Program-made: the position numbers and the translations under genes | The notes under the pieces: model-generated | What the model was told of the DNA's origin: nothing | Databases searched by the model: none | The model's input: only the letters and a program-made list of their open reading frames with translations | Shown: one piece after another, positions 9,501 through 15,406 of the stretch | How the letters are laid out: every line of letters starts with the position of its first letter | Position numbering within the stretch: the stretch's first letter is position 1 | Assembly: GCA_035547915.1 (NCBI GenBank) | Contig: DASZTS010000063.1 | Location: 1 to 23,529, forward strand | Length of the DNA stretch: 23,529 nt | DNA from: DASSFG01 sp035547915 | GTDB taxonomy: Bacteria; Planctomycetota; Planctomycetia; Pirellulales; JAICIG01 | Reading direction: 5' to 3'

Positions 9501-9887
9501 GCGTGGATCGGGCTCCGGTTGGTCGTCGGCCGGCGCGGCAGCGCCACTTGCGATCCAGGCCGAGAATATGGCGATCTGCTCGGCCGACAACGGTTTCAGA
9601 CCGTCCGGCGGCATCCGCTCGTTCTCATCGCGAGCACTCACTCGCCCGATCAAGAGGCTCTCGCCCGGTTTGTTCGGCACGATGGCAGCACCGCTGTCGC
9701 CGCCCGTGCGGACCGCCGCAGCCGTATCCAGGCGCAGGTTGCCTTCTTGCTTGAGCGCCGCATGGCACGCGTAGCACCGCTCCTTGAGCAGCGGCCTGAC
9801 ATCGCGTACATAGTCCGGCGCTTCACCGGCGCGCGAGAGCGTAGCCGTCAGGACGAGCACGACACAGCCAACGGCAAAGTTTTTCAT
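6585..9887 (-). CDS. PSCyt1/DUF1549/DUF1553 planctomycete giant protein
   Basis: An 1100-residue exported protein. A signal peptide (residues 1-20, VVLVLTATLSRA) is followed by a cytochrome-c-like module with CYACH at 38-42. The DUF1549 region covers about 155-360 and starts NPIDALLAAEHARHGLRPL; it contains a second CxxCH (CAKCH, about 327-331). Residues about 472-652 form a beta-rich segment (WSYADGHLVQSQSG, LELKVRGRLLNVALDG) resembling concanavalin-like/DUF1080 domains. An Ala/Glu-rich coiled coil spans about 665-785. DUF1553 lies at about 805-1085, with LARWIVARDNPLTARVAVN and ESIVPQQALTMANSRL. Proteins of this class are usually paired with DUF1501 proteins; the function is unproven, and a redox or envelope glycan role has been suggested only by context. 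The ATG at 9887 gives a clean signal peptide. Confidence 0.93.
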   Translation of the reverse strand: MKNFAVGCVVLVLTATLSRAGEAPDYVRDVRPLLKERCYACHAALKQEGNLRLDTAAAVRTGGDSGAAIVPNKPGESLLIGRVSARDENERMPPDGLKPLSAEQIAIFSAWIASGAAAPADDQPEPDPRQHWAFQPPRRTSLPEVGWESPVQNPIDALLAAEHARHGLRPLGETTKPLLLRRAYLDLIGLPPTRNELADFLADDRPDAYERVIDRLLASPRYGERWGRHWMDVWRYSDWFGLGDQLRNSQKHIWHWRDWIVESLNADRSYDRLVMEMLAGDELAPNDRDTLRATGFLARNYYLFNRTTWLDETIEHTAKAFLGLTINCAKCHDHKYDPISQLDYYRLRAIFEPHQVRLDPLPGVVDLERDGLPRVFDAHLDVPTWLHKRGNEKEPDQSRPIEPGLPAVLAQADFAAAPVELPPASFNPATQAFVLEDQLRAVAQEIDQKRAAVANARHVLAEAEKREAVPLPADPVAGKLIIDGAFAQEEAAVWEAGPGKWSYADGHLVQSQSGATRSYWRTRQPPPVDFHARLKVNVTGGDVWRSVGLSFDVVGEREKLVYISAHSEAPKVQIAYKAGNDYAYPPQGATARTIEIGRPHELELKVRGRLLNVALDGEHLLAFWLPVEREAGRLDLITFDATAEFHHFELRELSPGAPMVQAAGGPPEFNAAQARAAVAVAERALAAAELRPETLRTAHAAETAQACGASGDESARLVGEAAFAGRRFELAQAAEQVAIAEQKLAAADEKSRPELEKQLASSRDALAKAEAALQNPGDKYTALRASLKALEGPDEKADSRNAPYPHTSTGRRTALARWIVARDNPLTARVAVNHVWMRHFGQPLVESVEDFGRRAPAPPLQPVLDWLAVDLMDHDWSLKRLHRVIVTSAAYRRGSSPLAVDETTAKNDPTNRYLWRRRPQRMESEVVRDGLLHLAGALDPRMGGPTIDPKNDAAVFRRSLYFTHSRDDQNEFLSMFDDADVFRCYRRTESIVPQQALTMANSRLTLTMARQLAARLNRELDAGELDAGELGAVDDTAFVNAAFEAILCSPPESEELAACLETLAEIKRVLVAQNHPQPNQRAREDLVHALLNHNDFLTIR
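6801..6830. repeat. 15-bp tandem repeat inside the DUF1553 gene
   Basis: TTCGCCGGCGTCAAG occurs twice in tandem (6801-6815, 6816-6830) and a partial third unit begins with TTC. On the coding strand it yields repeated LDAGE pentapeptides (ELDAGELDAGELGAV) near the C-terminus. It is in frame, so expansion or contraction would only lengthen or shorten a surface loop. Confidence 0.85.
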
Positions 9888-10219
9888 ACATCTTCACCCG
9901 ACTGCGCATCATAAACCGGCCCTTATGACCCGGCAATGAAGGGAGCTTAGAGCGGCTGACGGAACCGGGGAACCGGAGCGCCGTGGGCGAAAAATCGGCC
10001 GTGAAACGCCGATTCTTGTGGAGCTCGATCCGGTTTTGTCGGTTGCTCTTTAGGCTTAGTTAGTTCGCCCTCGGCTTGGCGGCGCCGCATGGCTAAGGTC
10101 TGCGTGCGGAAAACGACTGCCCGACCGCCTGAGAATCTGCCGTCTCGCCTCTTCTCTTGACGCCCAAAGAACCGAGGCGTCTATTAACGACCGTTGATGC
10201 CCTGCCAGGAGCTATCGCT
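9888..10219. other. Divergent intergenic region
   Basis: This 332-nt gap separates the - strand DUF1549/DUF1553 gene from the + strand DUF1501 gene, so promoters for both should lie here. Its middle is occupied by repeat copy A. A frame open from TTG 10157 joins the DUF1501 gene, but its first 21 codons are judged non-coding because of the strong ribosome site at about 10207-10211. I could not identify promoter boxes with confidence. Confidence 0.5.
9948..10049 (-). repeat. ~100-nt palindromic dispersed repeat, copy A
   Basis: It aligns with the reverse complement of 13407-13507 with about eight mismatches and one single-base indel by hand. The element is itself an imperfect palindrome. The left arm TAGAGCGGCTGACGGAACCGG pairs with the right arm ending CCGGTTTTGTCGGTTGCTCT, and a central hairpin joins AATCGGC (9993-9999) to GCCGATT (10008-10014). 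It sits between the divergently transcribed DUF1553 and DUF1501 genes. No protein is encoded, so it resembles a MITE or large REP element. Confidence 0.85.
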
Positions 10220-11614
10220 ATGCGCCGTTGTTCCGCAGCCTCGCACAACGCCCACCATGTACAACAAGCGGCGGCCCACCCGTTTGTTCCGACCTCACGC
10301 GATCTGATCCGTGTCGGCCGCCGTTGGTTCTTGCAAACCGGCATGGCCGGATTGGCCGGTGTGTCGCTGGCCGATGCCGCCCGACGCTCGGCTTCGGCGG
10401 CCAGCGACGCAGGCTCGGCCTCGCGTCCGGCCGTCATCCTCTTCTGGCTCTCCGGCGGACCGAGCCACATCGATATGTGGGATCCCAAGCCGGATGCCCC
10501 CAGCGAGATCCGCGGACCGTATCAGACGATCGGTACGAAGGTGCCGGGGATCGAGGTGTGCGAACACCTGCCGCTGCAAGCCAGCCTGATGGATAGGCTG
10601 ACGATCATCCGATCCGTCGATTGTTCGGCCAGCAATCACACGCCCATCACCATGCAGGCCGGCAACGCGCTGGCCCGTCGCACCGACGATGGCAACGACG
10701 GTGGCGGCTATCCTTCGATGGGCTCGGTCGTCGCCAGATTCCGCGGACCCAATGCACCCGACCTGCCGGCGTTCGTCGGCCTGGCCGACTCGTGGAAGGC
10801 CGATGTGTGGGGCGCCGGCCACATCGGCCAGGATTTCGAGCCGGTCAAAGGTGGCGAGTTGGGAGGTCGCCTGGCCTTGGTGGAAGGCGTGAATGCGCCG
10901 CGCTTGAGCGACCGCGCCGAGCTGCGGCGGCAGTTCGACAGGCTGGGCCAGAGCCTCGACCGGGCCGCTACGATGGGCCAGATCGATCGCTATCACCAGA
11001 TGGCGTTCGATATGCTCAGTTCGCCGCGCGTCAAAGACGCCTTCGATCTGACCAAGGAAGCGGATGCCACGCGCGATGCTTACGGCTGCGTGAGCGTGGG
11101 CGAGAAGGCGCTGCTGGCCCGGCGGTTGGTCGAAGCGGGCGTCACCTATGTGCTGGTGAGCGGCCGTTGGGGGTATTTCGATAATCACGGCGACAATGTG
11201 CCGCCCTGGGGCGGCATCCAGAAAGGGCTCACGCCCATCCTGCCCACCATCGACCGCGCGCTCTACGCGCTCGTCACCGACCTCGAGCAACGCGGCCTGC
11301 TCGCATCGACGATGGTGTTGATGATGGGCGAGTTCGGCCGCACACCCATGCTGAGCTCCGATGCCGGCCGCGGACACTGGACCAACTGCATGTCGATGCT
11401 GGTGGCCGGCGGCGGATTGCCTTGCGGACAAGTGATCGGACGCACCGACCGTAAGGGATACGACGTGCAGGACGCTCGCGTGCGGCCGGCCGACCTCGCG
11501 GCCACCGTCTTTCGCCACCTGCGGATCGATCTCGATGCCCACTGGGTCAACCCGCAAGGGCGGCCGATACCGATTGTGACCGAAGGCGGCAAACCCATTC
11601 CGGCCTTGAGTTGA
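10220..11614 (+). CDS. DUF1501 family protein with Tat signal (second copy)
   Basis: A 464-residue DUF1501 protein. The start is set at ATG 10220 because AGGAG (about 10207-10211) stands eight bases upstream; the frame can be extended to TTG 10157 without ribosome-site support. The N-terminal region carries a twin-arginine motif, GRRWFLQTG, then MAGLAGVSLADAA, and is unusually long before the motif (about 30 residues). Core signatures are VILFWLSGGPSHIDMWDPKP, then GYPSMGSVVARFRG, and at the C-terminal side LMMGEFGRTPMLSSDAGRGHW and SMLVAGGGLPCGQVIGRTD. It belongs to a different DUF1501 subtype from the copy at 3889-5358: it has GGPSHIDMWD rather than GGVSHMESFD. It heads a run with the small Tat-type protein (18-nt gap) and the amidase. 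Confidence 0.93.
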   Translation: MRRCSAASHNAHHVQQAAAHPFVPTSRDLIRVGRRWFLQTGMAGLAGVSLADAARRSASAASDAGSASRPAVILFWLSGGPSHIDMWDPKPDAPSEIRGPYQTIGTKVPGIEVCEHLPLQASLMDRLTIIRSVDCSASNHTPITMQAGNALARRTDDGNDGGGYPSMGSVVARFRGPNAPDLPAFVGLADSWKADVWGAGHIGQDFEPVKGGELGGRLALVEGVNAPRLSDRAELRRQFDRLGQSLDRAATMGQIDRYHQMAFDMLSSPRVKDAFDLTKEADATRDAYGCVSVGEKALLARRLVEAGVTYVLVSGRWGYFDNHGDNVPPWGGIQKGLTPILPTIDRALYALVTDLEQRGLLASTMVLMMGEFGRTPMLSSDAGRGHWTNCMSMLVAGGGLPCGQVIGRTDRKGYDVQDARVRPADLAATVFRHLRIDLDAHWVNPQGRPIPIVTEGGKPIPALS

Positions 11615-11632
11615 ATAGGGCGACTTCAATCT

Positions 11633-11983
11633 ATGTCAGGCAGTTCCGACTCAGGCGGACCGATCACCCGGCGAACGTTCACCGCACATTTGGCCGGTGG
11701 CACGGTGCTCGCGTCGACCACGGCAGCCGCGACGGAGAAGGCCGACGATAAGTGTGCCGGCGATACGGCGGAATCGGATCTGCGGTCGGCGAAACCGTTC
11801 GAGTTGTTGCTGGCGCTTGTCCAGAAGCTCGATCCCGATCGTCTCACGGCAGAGCATCTCGAACAGTTGCGCCTCGATGTGGAGTTCAACCTGCTGCGAT
11901 CGGCCGCGCTCAGTCGCTTCCCGCTGACCAACGCCGATGAGCCCGTGCCGCGGTTCGCGGCCTGGCGGGCCGAGGACGAATGA
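11633..11983 (+). CDS. Small Tat-signal protein coupled to the amidase
   Basis: A 116-residue protein. The N-terminus reads PITRRTFTAHLAGGTVLAST, a short twin-arginine-type signal. The remainder is a charged helical region (FELLLALVQKLDPDRLTAEHLEQLRLDVEFNLLRSAALSRFPL) followed by NADEPVPRFAAWR. Its TGA (11981-11983) overlaps the amidase ATG (11980-11982), so translation is coupled. I recall small proteins with a comparable 'FPL-NADEP-F' ending beside bacterial amidases, but could not verify this. A GatC-like partner role is inferred from the helix followed by an extended tail and from the overlap. No enzyme motif is visible. Confidence 0.7.
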   Translation: MSGSSDSGGPITRRTFTAHLAGGTVLASTTAAATEKADDKCAGDTAESDLRSAKPFELLLALVQKLDPDRLTAEHLEQLRLDVEFNLLRSAALSRFPLTNADEPVPRFAAWRAEDE

Positions 11984-13380
11984 TGGCCGTTCCGGCGAAC
12001 GCGGCCTGGGCGACGATCCGTGAACTGGGCGCGCGGCTGCGCCGTCGCGAATTCACGTGCGTCGAACTCGCGAGGTTCTTCCTCGACCGCGTCGAGCAGA
12101 AGGCGAAGCCCCTCAACGCCGTCGTCACCGTTACCACCGAGTTGGCGCTCGAACAGGCGCGTCAGGCCGATGCCGACCTGCAAGCCGGTCGCGATCGCGG
12201 GCCGTTGCACGGAATTCCTTACGGAGCCAAGGATCTGCTGGCCACGCGGGGCATTCCCACCTCGTGGGGCGCCGCACCGTTCCGTGAGCAGATGATCGAC
12301 GACGACGCGACCGTCGTCCGCCGGCTGCGCGAGGCGGGCGCCGTCCTGGTGGCCAAGCTGGCCATGGTCGAGATCGCGGGAGGGCTGGGATACGATCAGG
12401 CGAACGCCTCGTTCACCGGCCCGGGTCTGAATCCCTTCAACGCGACGGCTTGGAGCGGCGGTTCGTCGAGCGGTGCGGGCTCGGCCGTGGGGGTAGGCGC
12501 GGTGCCGTTCGCGATCGGTTCGGAAACGTCGGGCTCGATCACCACGCCCGCCACCTATTGCGGCGTGAGCGGATTGCGGCCCACGTATGGTCGCGTCAGC
12601 CGGCATGGAGCGATGGCATTGAGCTGGTCGATGGACAAACTCGGCCCGCTGGCCCGCTCGGCCGACGATTGTGGCCTCGTGCTCGCGGCGATTGCCGGAC
12701 CCGACCCGCTCGATCCCTCGGCCAGCGAGCGGACCTATTCCTATGCCGCCGAGGAACCGCGGCTCCCCTTTCGCCTGGCGACGCTCAAGGGTGCCTGCGA
12801 CAACGTGCAGCCCGAGGTCCGCGCGAACTACGAACGGGCGTTGCAGGCGTTGCAGCCGGTGGCCACCTTCGACGAGGTCGATCTGCCCGAACTTCCCTAC
12901 GGCGCCGTCACGGGCATCATCATCTCGTGCGAGATGGCGGCTGCGTTCGAGCACCTTGTGGCCGACGGCCGGATCTGGGAGATGACCGCACCGGAGGATC
13001 GCTGGGGCGCGCATGCCGCGATGTGGATTCCGGCCAAGGACTACATCAACGCCCAGCGCATCCGCGGCAAGATCCAGCAGGCGCTCGATGCGCTCCTGGC
13101 GCCGTTCGACGCCCTGGTGGTGCCCAGCCTCGCCACCGTGGCCGGGCCGATCGATAAGAGCTTCAGCGAATACCATCGCCGTTGGGGAAGCCGTGAGTTG
13201 GTGCCGGCCGAGAACGCCGCTGGAATTCCCGGCCTGACCGTGCCCAACGGCTTCGGCGAGCGCGGTCTACCGACCGGCCTGAAATTCGTTGGCCGCGCCT
13301 TCGACGAAAACCGCCTCATCGCCATCGCGCGCAAGTACCAGGAACTCACCGACTGGCACCGGCAGCACCCGGAAGGGTAG
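11980..13380 (+). CDS. Amidase, amidase-signature (GatA-like) family
   Basis: A 466-residue hydrolase of the amidase signature family, which cleaves amide bonds. The Ser-cisSer-Lys triad is complete: Lys84 in YGAKD, Ser162 in GGSSSG and Ser186 in SETSGSI; the 78- and 24-residue spacings match GatA and related enzymes. The start ATGATG is coupled to the preceding small gene, with GAGG a few bases upstream. No signal peptide is present on this protein. It could be a GatA homologue, but the position after a DUF1501 gene and a Tat-type small protein, with no gatB or standard gatC nearby, argues for a general amidase with an unknown substrate. Repeat copy B with its hairpin lies just downstream. 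Confidence 0.92.
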   Translation: MMAVPANAAWATIRELGARLRRREFTCVELARFFLDRVEQKAKPLNAVVTVTTELALEQARQADADLQAGRDRGPLHGIPYGAKDLLATRGIPTSWGAAPFREQMIDDDATVVRRLREAGAVLVAKLAMVEIAGGLGYDQANASFTGPGLNPFNATAWSGGSSSGAGSAVGVGAVPFAIGSETSGSITTPATYCGVSGLRPTYGRVSRHGAMALSWSMDKLGPLARSADDCGLVLAAIAGPDPLDPSASERTYSYAAEEPRLPFRLATLKGACDNVQPEVRANYERALQALQPVATFDEVDLPELPYGAVTGIIISCEMAAAFEHLVADGRIWEMTAPEDRWGAHAAMWIPAKDYINAQRIRGKIQQALDALLAPFDALVVPSLATVAGPIDKSFSEYHRRWGSRELVPAENAAGIPGLTVPNGFGERGLPTGLKFVGRAFDENRLIAIARKYQELTDWHRQHPEG

Positions 13381-13406
13381 GCGAGCGAGTGACCCCAAGT
13401 TTTCTT

Positions 13407-13507
13407 AGAGCAACCGACAAAACCGGATCGAGCTTCACAAAATCGGCGTTTCACGGCCGATTTTTTGCCCGCGGCGCTCCGGCTTCCGGGTTTTGTCAGC
13501 CGCTCTA
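13407..13507 (+). repeat. ~100-nt palindromic dispersed repeat, copy B
   Basis: It is the inverted copy of 9948-10049, reading AGAGCAACCGACAAAACCGG at the left arm and CCGGGTTTTGTCAGCCGCTC near the right end. The two arms are near-complementary to each other, so a single transcript could fold into one long hairpin. It lies directly after the amidase stop. Together with copy A it brackets the DUF1501/small protein/amidase cassette symmetrically. The N-terminal extension of the open frame before ATG 13524 runs through this repeat and is not considered coding. Confidence 0.85.
13439..13466 (+). terminator. Hairpin with T-run inside repeat B
   Basis: AAAATCGGC (13439-13447) pairs with GCCGATTTT (13456-13464) around an 8-nt loop, and T residues continue to 13466. 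This fits an intrinsic terminator about 60-85 nt after the amidase stop. The equivalent core in copy A faces the opposite way, so both point out of the cassette. Confidence 0.6.
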
Positions 13508-13523
13508 CATTGAAGCCTTCCCC

Positions 13524-13748
13524 ATGCGTCAACGACAGTCCACCCTCCGCGCATTGCTCGTAGCCATGCTGGTCGTAGCTGCGTTCTTCGCCGGCCTTCA
13601 CTTCGAGCGAGAGCGACATCGGCTGGCAGCCAAAGCGGCGGCGCGAGAGGATGTTGTGAGGGTCTATTCCCTTGGCGGTCGCGCAAGGCTAACCACGCTG
13701 TCGGATGGAACGAGACATCTTCAGCCCGTGTCTGCCGAAACCGACTGA
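13524..13748 (+). CDS. Small single-pass membrane protein
   Basis: A 74-residue protein with a basic start (MRQRQSTLR), one hydrophobic helix (ALLVAMLVVAAFFAGLHF, residues 10-27) and a charged tail (ERERHRLAAKAAARED). This is typical of small planctomycete proteins anchored by an N-terminal helix. ATG 13524 was chosen because earlier codons of the frame lie within repeat B. Ribosome site support is weak. I cannot assign a function, and the gene may not be expressed. Confidence 0.5.
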   Translation: MRQRQSTLRALLVAMLVVAAFFAGLHFERERHRLAAKAAAREDVVRVYSLGGRARLTTLSDGTRHLQPVSAETD

Positions 13749-13824
13749 TTTCCAGTCAGGCATAAGCCACCGGGCGCGCACGGCGGTTGCCAAGCGCGCG
13801 GGCGATGGCCTATCATGCAGTCGC

Positions 13825-14277
13825 ATGCACGTATCGCCGGTCGTTTTTTGCGAGCGCACGGGTGGCTGGGCCGCGGCGTGGCGACGCGTCGAAACGAGGC
13901 TCGCCGCTCGTGAAAACCGCCGTCCCCTCTCGCCACGACTGATCGAGACGCGCAGCCCGACCGAATGCCGCGAAGTCGTGGCCTCGCGTCGCGCCTCGTT
14001 CGTCGTCGCCGAGTTGGCCGCGCCGTTCGCCGAGCAGACGTTCGACCTGCTGTTCGATCTCGCGACCGATGCTCCGGAAGCGTCCGCCGCGGTGGTTGCT
14101 GAGCGCGAAATGCTGCCGTACGAAGAGTTGGCACGCGAGCTGGGAGCGCAAGCGTTCGTCGTATCGCCATTCGGATTGGAAGCGTTGCGCCGACTGGCCC
14201 TGCGGCACCTGGGCAGGCCGGCGCCCGAATCGGTCGACGTGCGGCAACGCATTTGGGAAGCCTTACCGTGGAGCTGA
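13825..14277 (+). CDS. Unknown receiver-like protein upstream of mrp
   Basis: About 150 residues, ending seven bases before the Mrp gene. The frame is open back to 13705, but sequence before ATG 13825 overlaps the preceding small gene and looks non-coding; the start is uncertain and there is no clear ribosome site. The protein alternates helices and strands, and the end GAQAFVVSPFGLEALRRLALRHL resembles the final strand/helix of response-regulator receiver domains. The phosphate-accepting Asp region is not convincing: the corresponding strand reads ASFVVAELAAPF, so this may be a pseudo-receiver. The tight spacing suggests an operon with mrp. Confidence 0.6.
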   Translation: MHVSPVVFCERTGGWAAAWRRVETRLAARENRRPLSPRLIETRSPTECREVVASRRASFVVAELAAPFAEQTFDLLFDLATDAPEASAAVVAEREMLPYEELARELGAQAFVVSPFGLEALRRLALRHLGRPAPESVDVRQRIWEALPWS

Positions 14278-14284
14278 CGATCAG

Positions 14285-15349
14285 ATGTCTCAAGAGGTAG
14301 AAAAAGCGCTGTCTGAGTTGAAAGACCCGGAGACCGGGCGCAGTGTCGTGCAGCAAGGCCAGATCGGCGACGTTCGCTTGGAGGGCGATCGGTTGTCGTT
14401 GACGCTGGCCCTCTCGACGCATTCCGCGCCGCTCTGGAAACGGACGCAAGAAGAATGCGTGAGCCTGCTCAGGCGGCATTTTCCCGCGATCAAGGAGATC
14501 GACGTCCGTATAGCCGTACATCCCCGCCCGCCGCAGAAGCTGGGCGAGATCGGGCTGACGGCCAAGTCGGTGATCGCCGTCGGTTCGGGCAAGGGGGGCG
14601 TCGGCAAGAGCACGATGGCCGCCAGCCTGGCCTATGGCTTGAAGCGGGCCGGTTCGACCGTCGGGCTGATGGATGCCGACGTGTACGGCCCGAGCATTCC
14701 GCACCTGGTCGGCGTCAACGAGCGGCCCGAGATCGTCGACAAGAGGATCAAGCCGATCGAAGTCGAAGGGCTCAAGGTGATGTCGATGGGCTTCTTGGTG
14801 CCGCCCGGCGAGGCCGTTGTGTGGCGCGGACCGATGCTGCACGGAGCCATCACACAATTTCTCCGCGATACGGCCTGGGGCGAACTCGATTATCTGATCA
14901 TCGACATGCCGCCCGGCACCGGCGACATCGCGCTCACGCTCTCGCAGTTGTTGCCGCTCACCGGGGCAGTCGTCGTCTGTACGCCGCAGGACGTCGCTCT
15001 GCTCGATGCCGTGAAGGCGATCGCCATGTTCCGCAAGGTCAACATCCCCATCCTGGGCATGATCGAGAACATGAGCTATTTCTTGTGCCCCGGCTGCGGC
15101 AACCGCTACGACATCTTCGGCAGCGGCGGCGCCAAGAAGCGGGCCGCCGAGTTGGAGATTCCGTTTCTCGGCGAGGTGCCGATCAACATGCAGATTCGCG
15201 TCAACGGCGACGCCGGCCAATTGGCCGGCAATTACGAGCCCACCGCCGGCGCCGAATATTTCGAGGCCATTTGCAATCGTCTCGTCAGCAACCTCGCCGA
15301 CAAACATCGGGCGGCGCCGCCCTTGCCAAAGCTCTCGGTGCTGGGGTAA
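14285..15349 (+). CDS. mrp: Mrp/ApbC/NBP35-type Fe-S cluster carrier ATPase
   Basis: A 354-residue P-loop ATPase that in homologues carries and delivers [4Fe-4S] clusters. Residues 1-80 form a MIP18/DUF59 domain with the DPE motif (14-16). A deviant Walker A, GSGKGGVGKST, lies at 100-110, followed by DADVYGPSIPHL (130-141). The switch region DMPPGTGD is at 207-214, and the cluster-binding CPGC (Cys268, Cys271) lies in FLCPGCGNRYDIFG. The start at ATG 14285 is chosen because the family begins at this point; the frame open from 14069 overlaps the upstream gene in another phase. It is probably co-transcribed with the 13825 gene. Length and motif set are normal for the family. Confidence 0.96.
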   Translation: MSQEVEKALSELKDPETGRSVVQQGQIGDVRLEGDRLSLTLALSTHSAPLWKRTQEECVSLLRRHFPAIKEIDVRIAVHPRPPQKLGEIGLTAKSVIAVGSGKGGVGKSTMAASLAYGLKRAGSTVGLMDADVYGPSIPHLVGVNERPEIVDKRIKPIEVEGLKVMSMGFLVPPGEAVVWRGPMLHGAITQFLRDTAWGELDYLIIDMPPGTGDIALTLSQLLPLTGAVVVCTPQDVALLDAVKAIAMFRKVNIPILGMIENMSYFLCPGCGNRYDIFGSGGAKKRAAELEIPFLGEVPINMQIRVNGDAGQLAGNYEPTAGAEYFEAICNRLVSNLADKHRAAPPLPKLSVLG

Positions 15350-15356
15350 CGAGGGC

Positions 15357-15371
15357 GGCCATATGATGGCC
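15357..15371. terminator. Short hairpin between convergent genes
   Basis: GGCCAT, loop ATG, ATGGCC lie eight bases after the mrp stop in the gap shared with the converging kinase gene. No T-run follows, so terminator function is weakly supported. Confidence 0.3.
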
Positions 15372-15406
15372 ATCACGCGGCGGGGTGGCCAAGGCGGAAC
15401 ACGGCC

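Noticed and set aside
10295..11629. 444-residue frame on the - strand opposite the second DUF1501 gene
   Set aside because: It is the antisense shadow of a well-supported DUF1501 gene; His/Arg-rich composition and no family motif.
11626..13176. 516-residue frame on the - strand opposite the amidase
   Set aside because: Low-complexity Arg/Gly/His composition; the opposite strand carries a complete amidase triad.
14069..14284. 72-residue N-terminal extension of the Mrp frame
   Set aside because: Arg/Trp/Cys-rich and overlapping the upstream gene in another phase; the family begins at ATG 14285.
13721..15376. 551-residue frame on the - strand opposite mrp
   Set aside because: Antisense to the Mrp ATPase with all its motifs; no recognisable domain.
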